This document shows, in pieces, positions 1 through 7,499 of a stretch of 64,000 nt of DNA. The position numbers and the translations under genes were made by a program. The notes beneath the pieces were generated by a model. The model ran no database searches. It had not been told where the DNA came from and saw only the letters and a list, made by a program, of their open reading frames with translations. Where the stretch lies: assembly GCA_937927725.1 (NCBI GenBank), contig CALBSE010000011.1, positions 21,340 through 85,339 on the forward strand. The letters are read 5' to 3'. This DNA comes from an uncultured Actinomycetes bacterium (GTDB lineage Bacteria > Actinomycetota > Acidimicrobiia > Acidimicrobiales > Acidimicrobilacustridaceae). Within the stretch, counting starts at the first letter, position 1, and each line of letters begins with the position of its first letter.

Positions 1-1395
1 CTCTTTGGAATCGCAACAGTTTCTCCTGCGAGCGCAGCAATGACTTCAACCGCCCCCGTCGCCTTCGACACGAGTGGTTTCGGAAACGTCGATTCGGATC
101 CTGGTCAAATCTCATGTTGGTCTCCCGGCAACTGCGCTGCAGTCGGGTACATCCGAGATGTCATGGGAAGCGGAAATCGGATTCCCTTCGTCGCCATCTC
201 AACAAACGGAGTTTGGTCCGCTCCTTTCGAAATCGCCTTTCCCTCTGGCATCGTCAATGGAGACGCTTGGCTCAAGGTCGTCTCATGTACCGCGGACAGT
301 AATTGCGCCGCCGCCGGCATTTACCAAGACCAAGCCGGCGATGACCAAGGATTCGTCGCACTTGGATTCGGACCAATTTGGACACTCGGTCAACCATTCA
401 CTTTCGGCGGCTCAGTCGGTCCAACGCAGTACCTGCAAGTCAACTCAATCGACTGCGCAGGAAACCTTGACTGCTCAATCGTGGGCCAAGTCACCACCAA
501 CTTCGACCCTCATGCGTATGTAATCAACTCTGTCGGTGGAAGCTTCGGAACTGCTCAGATCATTGACTTCCCGGTTGGTGTACCTCACGTACCAAATGAT
601 TCCCTTGAAGCGGTCTCGTGTGCAGAACCCGGTGGGTGCACCGCAATTGGATACATGTCTCCTGGCGGCGGAAATCAGGACCGAATCTTTTCCATTTCCA
701 GTAGCTCCGGGGTTTGGGGAATTCCCGAATTTCTCCCGTTCGGAACCGGTTTCGGTGGGGGTCTCACCAGCGATATCTCGTGCCCAACACTCACGAACTG
801 CACCACCGGAGGATGGACCTACGGCCCTAATTCCACCATTCGCGCATGGATCGCCGTTCACTCGTCAAGTGGTTGGTCAGTTCAGATTGTCGACACGCCG
901 TCGGATGGTGGCGGCTCCTCCCCTTGGCAAGTAATCAATTCGGTTTCGTGTTCGACTGTTGCCGTTTGCATCGCTGCTGGTCGCTATTTGGATTCAACGG
1001 GGACCAACGGATTTCTACTGACGACAACCGATGGTTGGGCAACATTCACCTATACCGCCGTCGCTGGGAACGCGAATGGGGTTTCCTGCACACCATCGGG
1101 ACCATGCCTTGCAGTCGTCGGAGAAAACAACGATTTCTTGCAGGGATTTGGTGGCCGCGAGTGGACAACCCCTCTGCAGATTTCATCGCCATCAGGAATC
1201 ACTGACCCTTCTGTCGATTCACTTTCGTGCACCAATGACGGTGTCTGCGGAGTCTTTGCGTACGGGGACAATCTGAGTATTGGTTCCAATTACGCCGCGT
1301 ACGCGTTCTTTGTGACTGTTGGAACCGACCCGATTCCGACAACAACAACCACCACAACTTCCGACCAACCGGTTGCTCCTGCGTTCACCGGTTAG
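1..1395 (+). CDS. Secreted Cys-pair repeat protein (5' end outside window)
   Basis: The reading frame is open from the first base of the window. The residues before the first ATG (base 40) read as the end of a signal peptide, LFGIATVSPASA, with an AxA-type cleavage site, so the true start lies to the left. The mature part holds eight repeats of roughly 50 residues, each with a core like SCxxxxxCxAxGxY (for example SCWSPGNCAAVGY, SCTADSNCAAAGIY, SCAEPGGCTAIGY). The spacing suggests paired cysteines at the blade edges of a beta-propeller-like fold. A Thr-rich linker (about residues 439–452) leads to the C-terminal residues PAFTG directly before the stop. No membrane segment follows. Function is unknown; an extracellular or surface protein is inferred. 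The MOSC gene starts 23 bp downstream on the same strand. Confidence 0.8.
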   Translation, partial: LFGIATVSPASAAMTSTAPVAFDTSGFGNVDSDPGQISCWSPGNCAAVGYIRDVMGSGNRIPFVAISTNGVWSAPFEIAFPSGIVNGDAWLKVVSCTADSNCAAAGIYQDQAGDDQGFVALGFGPIWTLGQPFTFGGSVGPTQYLQVNSIDCAGNLDCSIVGQVTTNFDPHAYVINSVGGSFGTAQIIDFPVGVPHVPNDSLEAVSCAEPGGCTAIGYMSPGGGNQDRIFSISSSSGVWGIPEFLPFGTGFGGGLTSDISCPTLTNCTTGGWTYGPNSTIRAWIAVHSSSGWSVQIVDTPSDGGGSSPWQVINSVSCSTVAVCIAAGRYLDSTGTNGFLLTTTDGWATFTYTAVAGNANGVSCTPSGPCLAVVGENNDFLQGFGGREWTTPLQISSPSGITDPSVDSLSCTNDGVCGVFAYGDNLSIGSNYAAYAFFVTVGTDPIPTTTTTTTSDQPVAPAFTG

Positions 1396-1418
1396 CCACG
1401 TAAGGGCAGACTGAACTC

Positions 1419-1973
1419 ATGACTCATTCACTCAACGGGATCGTGACCAGCCTGCACGCTGACGGCGAGCACAACTTCTCGAAACCCGGCATCACCGAAG
1501 CGGTGTTTCTTGCCGGCATCGGCATTGAAGGCGATGCCCACTCCGGGCCCACCACTCAACATGTGAGTCGACAGAAGAAGGATGCGAGTCGGCCCAACCT
1601 CCGCCAGGTGCATCTCGTGGCGAGCGAGATCCACGAAGGATTGCGCTCACAGGGCTTTGACGTTCCCTTTGGCGGCTTCGGCGAAAATGTCACCACCAGT
1701 GGAATCGAACTCGGCGACCTTCCTGTTGGGACAACGTTGACCCTTGGTGACGAAGTAATCGTTGCTCTCACTGGCTTTCGCGATCCCTGTTCACAGATCG
1801 ACAAATTTCAAGAGGGGCTTCGCGCTGCGGTCTCATTCAAACCGGAAACGGGGCCGCAGCTTTTTCGTAATGGCGTAATGTCTGTCGTGGTGCGAGGCGG
1901 AACGGTGCGAGTCGGTGACACCATCAAGGTTGCGTTACCGGCGGAACCGCATCACGTCATGCGAAAAGTCTGA
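1419..1973 (+). CDS. MOSC domain-containing protein
   Basis: This 184-residue protein is a stand-alone MOSC (molybdenum cofactor sulfurase C-terminal) domain. Family features seen are GIEGDAHSG near residue 37, the NLRQVHLV strand near 60, FGENVTTSGI near 87, the LPVGTTLTLG strand, and RDPCSQID near 121, whose cysteine matches the conserved MOSC cysteine. Such domains are associated with molybdenum cofactor or sulfur-carrier chemistry, and YiiM-type members act in detoxification of N-hydroxylated compounds. The exact substrate cannot be told from sequence. It lies 23 bp after the secreted repeat protein and converges with the enoyl-CoA hydratase gene. Confidence 0.85.
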   Translation: MTHSLNGIVTSLHADGEHNFSKPGITEAVFLAGIGIEGDAHSGPTTQHVSRQKKDASRPNLRQVHLVASEIHEGLRSQGFDVPFGGFGENVTTSGIELGDLPVGTTLTLGDEVIVALTGFRDPCSQIDKFQEGLRAAVSFKPETGPQLFRNGVMSVVVRGGTVRVGDTIKVALPAEPHHVMRKV

Positions 1974-1982
1974 ACGCGCCGC

Positions 1983-2807
1983 TCAATCACTACCGCGCAT
2001 GGCGTTGAGCAACGGATCAATCGATCCAACCTCGCCGGCGCGGGTCTGTCCACCCGCAGCAAGAAACCGTTGCATTGGCTCACGATGTGCGCCCGCAACC
2101 ATTGCCGTGTTGAGTTCTTCGCTCTCGATGGTGAGCGCAGCTGGATCGTTCTCGAGCGCGGCATTCACGACTCGCTTCACCGCAAGAACCGATCGACGGT
2201 CAAGATGCGCGAATCGTTTGACATACACATCAAGCGCGATGTTGAGATCCTCGGAAACAACTACCGATTGCAACCAGCCAATTGAGAGAAGTTCCTCAAC
2301 GCCGATGTCGCGTCCGCTCAGAATCACTTCCAGCGCTTTGGCCCGTCCGAGTTGGCGGGCCATCCGAACGGTGCCACCAGCGCCAGGGAGAATCCCCATC
2401 GGGACCTCGGGCTGACCGATGATTGCTCGAACAGTTCCGACGCGTAGATCGAGCGCGGAGAGGAATTCACAGCCGCCCCCACGTGCATACCCATCAAGAA
2501 ATCCAATGGTGAGAAACGGCGCGTTGTGCAGCCGTTCGAACAGTGCAGCAGCAATATTTGGTTCGGTTACCGGTTCGCTCGATGGCGTTGACGCCAGGAT
2601 TGCTTCGACATCACCGTGCATCAAGAAAAAGTCGGGATCGGCGCTGCGAAAGACAACGACTGCTACCGATTCGTCGGCTTCGAGTTCAGGTAATAACCCA
2701 AACAGGCCGATCACCAAGTCCGCGCCAACAATGTTGTGAGGCGGAATATCGATGGTGACGGTGACAACCGCGCCATCACGTTGTGTGTGAAGCGCAGCAT
2801 CACCCAT
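1983..2807 (-). CDS. Enoyl-CoA hydratase/isomerase (crotonase) family protein
   Basis: A crotonase-superfamily protein of about 274 residues. It has the N-terminal VTVTIDIPPHNIV strand, the oxyanion-hole region GYARGGGCEFLSALDLRVG and the GQPEVPMGILPGAGGTVR segment typical of enoyl-CoA hydratases, followed by the LGRAKALEVILSG helix. It probably acts on a CoA thioester in fatty-acid or branched-chain degradation; the substrate is not readable. Translation can start at ATG 2807 or the preceding GTG at 2810, which abuts the stop codon of the DUF1214 gene, so the two are likely one transcriptional unit and translationally coupled. Confidence 0.85.
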   Translation of the reverse strand: MGDAALHTQRDGAVVTVTIDIPPHNIVGADLVIGLFGLLPELEADESVAVVVFRSADPDFFLMHGDVEAILASTPSSEPVTEPNIAAALFERLHNAPFLTIGFLDGYARGGGCEFLSALDLRVGTVRAIIGQPEVPMGILPGAGGTVRMARQLGRAKALEVILSGRDIGVEELLSIGWLQSVVVSEDLNIALDVYVKRFAHLDRRSVLAVKRVVNAALENDPAALTIESEELNTAMVAGAHREPMQRFLAAGGQTRAGEVGSIDPLLNAMRGSD

Positions 2808-2810
2808 CAC

Positions 2811-3929
2811 TCACACCAAATCGGGAGTGAGATCAGCAAACTTCACGACTTCACATGACGGCTTCTCAATCTCACCTTCAGGAAGGAAGAAACGGAAGAA
2901 CATGGTGCCGAGATTGCGACCTTCGGTGTCGATCCAATTTGGGTGTCCAGGATCAGAATGCGCAAGCACCATCGTGAAGCTTCCGTCAGCGTTCAGTGTG
3001 GTGTTCGCGCGGTTACGACTGACCTGACGGTTTACGTAGTCATACATCTGCGACCAACGGTTCCAGAGGCAGATATTGCCGAACACGCACTCGGGCCAAC
3101 GACCACGAATGACAAGTGCTTCGTCATCGCCGATGAGATACGGGGCCATCGCATAGGCGGCATCAAACGCAGCAAAGGCCATGTTTCCTGGCACCACAGG
3201 TTGCGGAAGCTCGTTAGGAATGCGAGACACAAACGGAATCGGCGTGTCTTCCGAAGGCGCGACCGAACCAACGGTCTTGGTACGCACGTGATTAATCACT
3301 CGCTGCAATGCGGCCGAGACGCGTTCATCGTTCCAGCGCGGAGGTGCGGGAACTTTGGTGACTGCCTCGATGCTGATCGGCACATGCAAGGTTTGTGAGG
3401 CTGACGAGGACCATGGAAATTCGAAGTAGTGACGCGTGGTGATGCGCCCTCCATCGGCAGGAATCTCGAGCCAATTCCGATCGGCGGCGGGACCGCCGAG
3501 TCGAATCTCGTAATTGCCATCGGCATCGATGTCCATCTCGGTGTCATTAAGAACGCCCGAGGTATGAGTGGCATAGGAACCGTCGGCCGCACCCGCTTCC
3601 ATCGTGAACGAGGTGTAGACCGCGCCGGCAATATTTCCCCGAACGATGTATTCGTTCCCTGGAGCGACAGGAGTTTCAAAGTAGATCGCGTCTGAGTTGT
3701 CACCGGTGAATGACCGAGTGGGCGACACGATGCGATTGAAGACTGGTCGCTGGGGGTCGAACTCCTGGTGTGAGTAGAGCGCGCTCTGGAGAATGTGTGT
3801 GAGGTTCCGGTAACCTTCGGCCACATCGTCATCGCTCATGGCCGGGCCGGGAACGACCCATTCGTCACCTGCCTGCTGAAGCAATGCCACTAATTCGTTG
3901 TACTTCTCGCGCGATTGAAGTTCGCCCAT
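2811..3929 (-). CDS. DUF1214 domain-containing protein
   Basis: A 372-residue protein whose central part (EYIVRGNIAGAVYTSF, then DGNYEIRLGG) and C-terminal half (FVLSRIP-like segment, GRWPECVFGNICLWNR, GSFTMVLAHSDPGHPNW, TMFFRFFLPEG) match the DUF1214 family, a beta-rich fold often found with DUF1254. No catalytic role is established for the family. The ATG at 3929 is chosen because a strong GGGGGAAG ribosome-binding site sits just upstream. The frame stays open to 4493, but that part is antisense to the SnoaL-like gene. It is divergent from that gene and abuts the enoyl-CoA hydratase gene downstream. Confidence 0.8.
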   Translation of the reverse strand: MGELQSREKYNELVALLQQAGDEWVVPGPAMSDDDVAEGYRNLTHILQSALYSHQEFDPQRPVFNRIVSPTRSFTGDNSDAIYFETPVAPGNEYIVRGNIAGAVYTSFTMEAGAADGSYATHTSGVLNDTEMDIDADGNYEIRLGGPAADRNWLEIPADGGRITTRHYFEFPWSSSASQTLHVPISIEAVTKVPAPPRWNDERVSAALQRVINHVRTKTVGSVAPSEDTPIPFVSRIPNELPQPVVPGNMAFAAFDAAYAMAPYLIGDDEALVIRGRWPECVFGNICLWNRWSQMYDYVNRQVSRNRANTTLNADGSFTMVLAHSDPGHPNWIDTEGRNLGTMFFRFFLPEGEIEKPSCEVVKFADLTPDLV

Positions 3930-3932
3930 GAC

Positions 3933-4038
3933 TTCCCCCTTGAAACGACAGGTGAGCATCCTCGCAAAGATTGCCCGAGCCTGCACACAGGTACACCGCC
4001 CCGCTCGGACGGCTACGGTCGGCATTTTCAAGGGGGAA
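3933..4038. repeat. 13-bp perfect inverted repeat at two divergent starts
   Basis: TTCCCCCTTGAAA at 3933–3945 is repeated in inverted orientation as TTTCAAGGGGGAA at 4026–4038. Each copy carries the ribosome-binding site of the gene it faces (DUF1214 at 3929, SnoaL-like at 4041). The match extends beyond the purine core into TTTCAA, which is longer than two independent ribosome-binding sites would need to share. It may be a shared operator or a duplicated leader. Confidence 0.6.
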
Positions 4039-4040
4039 CC

Positions 4041-4541
4041 ATGAAGACGAACGAAGAACGACTGGCCGATGCGCTCGATTACCTCGACATTCGTCGGCTG
4101 CAGAATCGCTACGCCGACATCGTGACCCGTCGTGCATGGGCCGAACTCCACGAGATCATGCGCCCGGGCTGCAAGCTCGAACTCGACCTCGGCGATAACC
4201 ACATGGTGTTCGACGGTCCGCAGGCCATCGGCGACTTCATCGGCGAACAACTCGAGGCGTTCGAATTTTTCGAATTCGTGATCCTCAACACCGTGATCGA
4301 GGTTGATGTCGAAGCAGGTGTGGCCGGCGGCCGCATGTACATGCAAGAGCTTCGTCAGAACATGAGCGATGGTCGCCGCACCAACGCGTACGGCGTGTAC
4401 CACGACCGTTTCGAACGTCATGACGGCACCTGGTGGCTGGCCCGCCGTCGCTATGGCTCGTTCTCTCGCACCATCGCGCCGGGCCCAGAGCACGAACAGG
4501 TCGTCTTCCCCCTACCGCTGCACGACCTCGGCACGCTGTAA
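4041..4541 (+). CDS. SnoaL-like (NTF2-fold) protein
   Basis: A 166-residue protein with the SnoaL_4/NTF2-like pattern: N-terminal helix LADALDYLDIRRLQNRYADIV, then RRAWAELHEIM, MVFDGPQAIGDFI, a central HMV/EFVILNTVIEVD strand, and the YHDRFERHDGTWWLARRRY strand near residue 125. These alpha+beta cone folds serve as small-molecule hydratases, isomerases or dehydratases, or as non-catalytic ligand binders. The substrate is unknown. The ATG at 4041 is preceded by AGGGGGAA at 4031–4038. Its divergent DUF1214/enoyl-CoA hydratase neighbours suggest a shared lipid- or steroid-type catabolic role (inference). Confidence 0.8.
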   Translation: MKTNEERLADALDYLDIRRLQNRYADIVTRRAWAELHEIMRPGCKLELDLGDNHMVFDGPQAIGDFIGEQLEAFEFFEFVILNTVIEVDVEAGVAGGRMYMQELRQNMSDGRRTNAYGVYHDRFERHDGTWWLARRRYGSFSRTIAPGPEHEQVVFPLPLHDLGTL

Positions 4542-4596
4542 TCAGAAACCCGCAGTCCCTCGGCCACGCGCCCAGAAATTCCCGCTGAGAGAGTCG

Positions 4597-4625
4597 GTGT
4601 ATGCGTGGTGTATGGTGTGTGTATG
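4597..4625 (+). promoter_or_regulatory. Three phased GTGTATG repeats over the vapB start
   Basis: The heptamer GTGTATG occurs at 4597–4603, 4608–4614 and 4619–4625, with starts exactly 11 bp apart. The third copy contains the vapB ATG. Repeats on one helical face are what a ribbon-helix-helix antitoxin could bind, so an autoregulatory VapB/VapBC operator is inferred. No good ribosome-binding site precedes the ATG. Confidence 0.5.
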
Positions 4626-4829
4626 GCGCGTACAAACATTGATATAGATGAGGAAGCTTGCGCCCTGGTCATGGCCCAGCACGGGTTCGCAACCAAACGA
4701 CAAGCGGTCAACTACGCCCTGCGTAAAGCCGTCATCGTCCCCATGACCGTTGAAGAAGCCAAAGCCATGCGCGGCACCGGATGGGACGGCGATCTCGAAG
4801 AAATGCGACGGTTTGAGCCTTGGAGTTGA
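4623..4829 (+). CDS. vapB: VapB-family antitoxin
   Basis: A 68-residue protein that starts with the short beta-strand MARTNIDIDEEA followed by helices (ACALVMAQHG, TKRQAVNYALRKAV), the ribbon-helix-helix layout of actinobacterial VapB antitoxins. The C-terminal part (EAKAMRGTGWDGDLEEMRR) has the GxGWxGDLxxMR pattern that in VapB proteins inserts into the PIN toxin. It would neutralise VapC and repress the operon as a complex. The ATG at 4623 is preferred over the in-frame GTG at 4605, which would add six residues without a better ribosome-binding site. It overlaps vapC. Confidence 0.88.
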   Translation: MARTNIDIDEEACALVMAQHGFATKRQAVNYALRKAVIVPMTVEEAKAMRGTGWDGDLEEMRRFEPWS

Positions 4830-5215
4830 TCGTCGACTCATCGGCCTGGATTGACTTTCTGCGCAACTCAAACATCGCAATCGCCGACCTCGTAGAAGAG
4901 GCACTGGTCGATGGAGCCGCAGTCACTGGGACGATTGTGATGGAACTTCTTGCCGGTGCACGCACCGAAAAGCAGCTCACCGACCTCGAACACCTTCTCG
5001 GCCGGGCGAAGTTGTTACCCACGGAACCTGAGGACTTCGAAGCCGCTGCGTTGCTCTATCGAACCTGTCGGCAAAATGGCGTCACGATTCGGACAATGTC
5101 TGACTGCCTCATTGCAGCGACAGCAATCCGATGTGGCCAACCGGTGTTGCATAACGATCGCGACTTTGCGCTTCTGTCGCAGTACACCGAGTTGGGCGTC
5201 ATCGACCCCGCTTAG
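4820..5215 (+). CDS. vapC: VapC-family PIN-domain ribonuclease toxin
   Basis: A 131-residue PIN-domain protein. The four acidic metal-binding positions are visible: Asp6 (LIVDSSAWIDF), Glu42 (VMELLAGAR), Asp95 (MSDCLIAATA) and Asp113/Asp115 (HNDRDF). VapC toxins are Mg-dependent RNases that cut tRNA or rRNA and halt translation until VapB is restored. The start is TTG, either at 4820 or at 4826, where TTGA overlaps the vapB stop codon; both keep Asp6. The stop overlaps that of the next gene, which is on the opposite strand, by 4 bp. All catalytic residues are present, so the toxin is probably active. Confidence 0.9.
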   Translation: MELIVDSSAWIDFLRNSNIAIADLVEEALVDGAAVTGTIVMELLAGARTEKQLTDLEHLLGRAKLLPTEPEDFEAAALLYRTCRQNGVTIRTMSDCLIAATAIRCGQPVLHNDRDFALLSQYTELGVIDPA

Positions 5216-5637
5216 GGCTGAAGGTCGACCTCGTTGCCGTTACCATCGCGCGCAACAACGATTCGCGGATCGGTAGGCGCTCCGCCAATGCCGATTGCCG
5301 AAAGCACCTCAAATGCTGAATCGGTCGCCGTCGTTCCTGGCGGCTGACGAAGCGTTGCGCCTTCACGGTCTTCATCGAGATGCCAGCCGCGTTTGCTCAA
5401 TGCATCGGCGACGTTACGGAGACGTGAGGCCGAAAGTTCGTTGAACCGAACGATCAGAACACTGCTTCCGCCCTGTTTGGCGTTGATCACGAGCGGATGC
5501 CATCCCTCGGGCGCACTCACGGTGGCCGATGCGTCGACCTCGCTGATCAGCACGTGAGCCCGCAGCGACACGATGGCCTCAGTCAGAACACCCACCGCAT
5601 CGAAATCTGTGGGGTCGATCACAACTGGTTCAGCCAT
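5212..5637 (-). CDS. Conserved hypothetical protein (about 141 aa)
   Basis: I do not recognise this protein. It is a soluble alpha/beta protein with an N-terminal MAEPVVIDPTDFDAV, an ASATVSAPEGWHPLV strand pair, the segment VLIVRFNELSASRL, a KRGWHLDEDREGATLR hairpin and a C-terminal helix before ARDGNGNEVDLQP. The overall pattern resembles small chaperone-like domains of actinobacteria, but this is a weak impression. There is no signal peptide or membrane segment. The ATG at 5637 is taken as start; the longer upstream frame overlaps the SDR promoter region. Its stop codon overlaps that of vapC tail to tail. Confidence 0.6.
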   Translation of the reverse strand: MAEPVVIDPTDFDAVGVLTEAIVSLRAHVLISEVDASATVSAPEGWHPLVINAKQGGSSVLIVRFNELSASRLRNVADALSKRGWHLDEDREGATLRQPPGTTATDSAFEVLSAIGIGGAPTDPRIVVARDGNGNEVDLQP

Positions 5638-5725
5638 GGGTCCAGCCTCGCGCAGTCCGCCCAGCGCTGGGAATGTCCACGACCGAGCCACACCCGTAGG
5701 ATTCCCCTTCTGGGGAGGAACAGTT

Positions 5726-6535
5726 ATGGCTCGTGAAAATCCCGTCGCCGTTGTCACCGGTGCCGCTCGCGGTATCGGCGCGGCCACCGCAGCCCGACTT
5801 GCTGCCCGTGGCTTCACCATTGCTCTCATCGATCTTCCGCTTGAGTCACCCGGTCGCCACGGCGAAATCCCCGGCCCCTACCGACCGGCGCAAGGCCAGG
5901 ACCTCGACGAGGCCACCGCCGCGTGTGGTGGACGTGGCCACGCTCATGCCGCCGATGTTCGCGATCCCGAAGCATTGGCCAAAGTGATCGAGACTGTCGT
6001 CGCGCATCACGGCTCCATCGATGTTGTTGTCGCCGCGGCTGGTGCCGTCGCAGGCGGTGCTCCGCTGTGGGAGACCGACGACGAAGTCTGGCGTTCGATG
6101 ATCGACATCAATCTCACCGGCGTGTTCAACATTGCACGCGCCGCGTTGCCTTCAATGCTTTCTGCACCTGCGCCACGAAATGGTCGATTTGTTGCGATTG
6201 CTTCAGCAGCCGCCCATTACGGCCTTCCACAACTCGCGGCCTACTCCGCTGCCAAACATGGTGTTGCCGGATTGATCAAAGCGCTTTCAGCCGAACTCAC
6301 GGACAGCGGCGTCACCGCGAACGCCGTCTGCCCCGGTTCAACCGCAACAGGCATGCTCGATGCGTCCGCCGCGATCTACGGCATCGAGAATCGTGAGGGG
6401 TTTGCCCACCAAGCCCGTATTGGCCGACTCATCGATCCCGATGAAATCGCAGCAACCATCGAATGGTTGTGTGTCGACGCACCCGCCGCACTTACGGGTT
6501 CTCTCATTGATGTCGACGGCGGTTTCCGCGCATGA
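5726..6535 (+). CDS. SDR oxidoreductase, probably mycofactocin-coupled
   Basis: A 269-residue short-chain dehydrogenase/reductase. It has the cofactor motif TGAARGIG near residue 11, an extended segment after the second strand (DLPLES to about residue 70, longer than in classical SDRs), AAAGAVAGG in place of NNAG, and the catalytic Ser followed by YSAAK near residue 175. The C-terminal half (CPGSTATGML, IGRLIDPDEIAA, GSLIDVDGGF) matches the subfamily of SDRs whose nicotinamide is thought not to exchange and which depend on mycofactocin as electron acceptor. Its place directly upstream of MftE and MftF supports that. The start has GGGGAGGAA at 5712–5720. It overlaps the MoxR gene by ATGA. Confidence 0.85.
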   Translation: MARENPVAVVTGAARGIGAATAARLAARGFTIALIDLPLESPGRHGEIPGPYRPAQGQDLDEATAACGGRGHAHAADVRDPEALAKVIETVVAHHGSIDVVVAAAGAVAGGAPLWETDDEVWRSMIDINLTGVFNIARAALPSMLSAPAPRNGRFVAIASAAAHYGLPQLAAYSAAKHGVAGLIKALSAELTDSGVTANAVCPGSTATGMLDASAAIYGIENREGFAHQARIGRLIDPDEIAATIEWLCVDAPAALTGSLIDVDGGFRA

Positions 6536-7437
6536 GTTCGTTTAACCGCGCTGCTGTCGATGCAATCTGCGCCGATGTTGTTGGCCGTCGCAACGAGATC
6601 GACGTCGTTGTTGCTGCGCTCGCCGCCGAGCGCCATGTACTTCTTGAAGGCCCGCCAGGCACCGGCAAGTCCTCGCTGCTTCGAGCCCTTGCGCACGCTT
6701 CCGGTGTCGAACTGGTTTTCGTTGAAGGAAACGCTGAACTCACGCCGGCACGCTTAGTCGGAACCTTCGACCCAGCTCGTGTTCTTACTGATGGCTACAG
6801 CGCTGACGTGTTCCTTGACGGACCTCTTGTTGATGCCCTTCGTACTGGTTCTCTTCTCTACATTGAAGAAATCAATCGAGTTCCGGAAGAAACGCTCAAC
6901 GTGATCATCACGGCAATGAGTGAGCGCGAACTCAACATCCCCCGCCTCGGTCGTGTTATCGCCGAACCGGGTTTCCGTGTTGTCGCCGCCATGAATCCGT
7001 TCGACGCAATCGGCACGGCTCGCATTTCATCTGCGGTCTACGACCGTGTTTCGCGAGTTGCGATGGGCTATCAGTCCGAAACAGAAGAGACTGAAATTGT
7101 TGCCCGCGAAGCAAAGGGCGCTGGCGCAGGACCTGTGGGCCGACGCGCGGTGCGCGTCGTTCGTGCCACCCGCGACCACTCCGATCTGCGCGTCGGTTCA
7201 TCTGTTCGCGGCGCAATTGATCTCTCACTCATCGCTGAGCAACTCGCATCGCTGCGTGAACTCGATGTCACCGACGAAGAACTCGGGCTGGATGCGGCGC
7301 TTGCCGCGCTTTCCGGTCGCATTCGCGTTCGCGAAGGTTCCGGGCGCACTCCTGAGGCGATTGTGCGCGACCTTTGGGCCTCCAATCCGCTCGAAACCGA
7401 TGATCCCGACACGGAGACCGACCCGGGAAAAGCCTGA
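6532..7437 (+). CDS. MoxR-type AAA+ ATPase
   Basis: A 301-residue MoxR-family ATPase with Walker A GPPGTGKSS (about residues 40–48), Walker B LLYIEEIN (about 108–115), sensor 1 in VAAMNPFD (about 152) and a C-terminal lid domain. MoxR proteins work with a von Willebrand factor A partner as metal-insertion or complex-maturation chaperones, for example CoxD/CoxE for CO dehydrogenase or MoxR for methanol dehydrogenase. The VWA partner is the next gene. Overlap with the upstream SDR gene by ATGA indicates translational coupling. It may help mature an enzyme of mycofactocin-linked alcohol metabolism; that role is inferred. Confidence 0.88.
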   Translation: MSSFNRAAVDAICADVVGRRNEIDVVVAALAAERHVLLEGPPGTGKSSLLRALAHASGVELVFVEGNAELTPARLVGTFDPARVLTDGYSADVFLDGPLVDALRTGSLLYIEEINRVPEETLNVIITAMSERELNIPRLGRVIAEPGFRVVAAMNPFDAIGTARISSAVYDRVSRVAMGYQSETEETEIVAREAKGAGAGPVGRRAVRVVRATRDHSDLRVGSSVRGAIDLSLIAEQLASLRELDVTDEELGLDAALAALSGRIRVREGSGRTPEAIVRDLWASNPLETDDPDTETDPGKA

Positions 7438-7438
7438 A

Positions 7439-7463
7439 CCCGCCGCCTCAACAAGGTGGCGGG
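7439..7463 (+). promoter_or_regulatory. Hairpin after the MoxR stop codon
   Basis: CCCGCCGCC and GGTGGCGGG form a 9-bp stem with one G·U pair around the loop TCAACAA, starting one base after the MoxR stop codon. There is no T-run, so it is not a classical terminator. It could be an mRNA-processing or stabilising element between MoxR and VWA, or simply part of the VWA coding sequence. Confidence 0.4.
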
Positions 7464-7499
7464 GGTAGCAAACCCCCACAGGCGCCCGACGAAGAGCGC

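Noticed and set aside
3930..4493. Open frame extending the DUF1214 gene upstream by about 188 codons
   Set aside because: It is antisense to the SnoaL-like gene, carries no family residues, and a strong ribosome-binding site marks ATG 3929.
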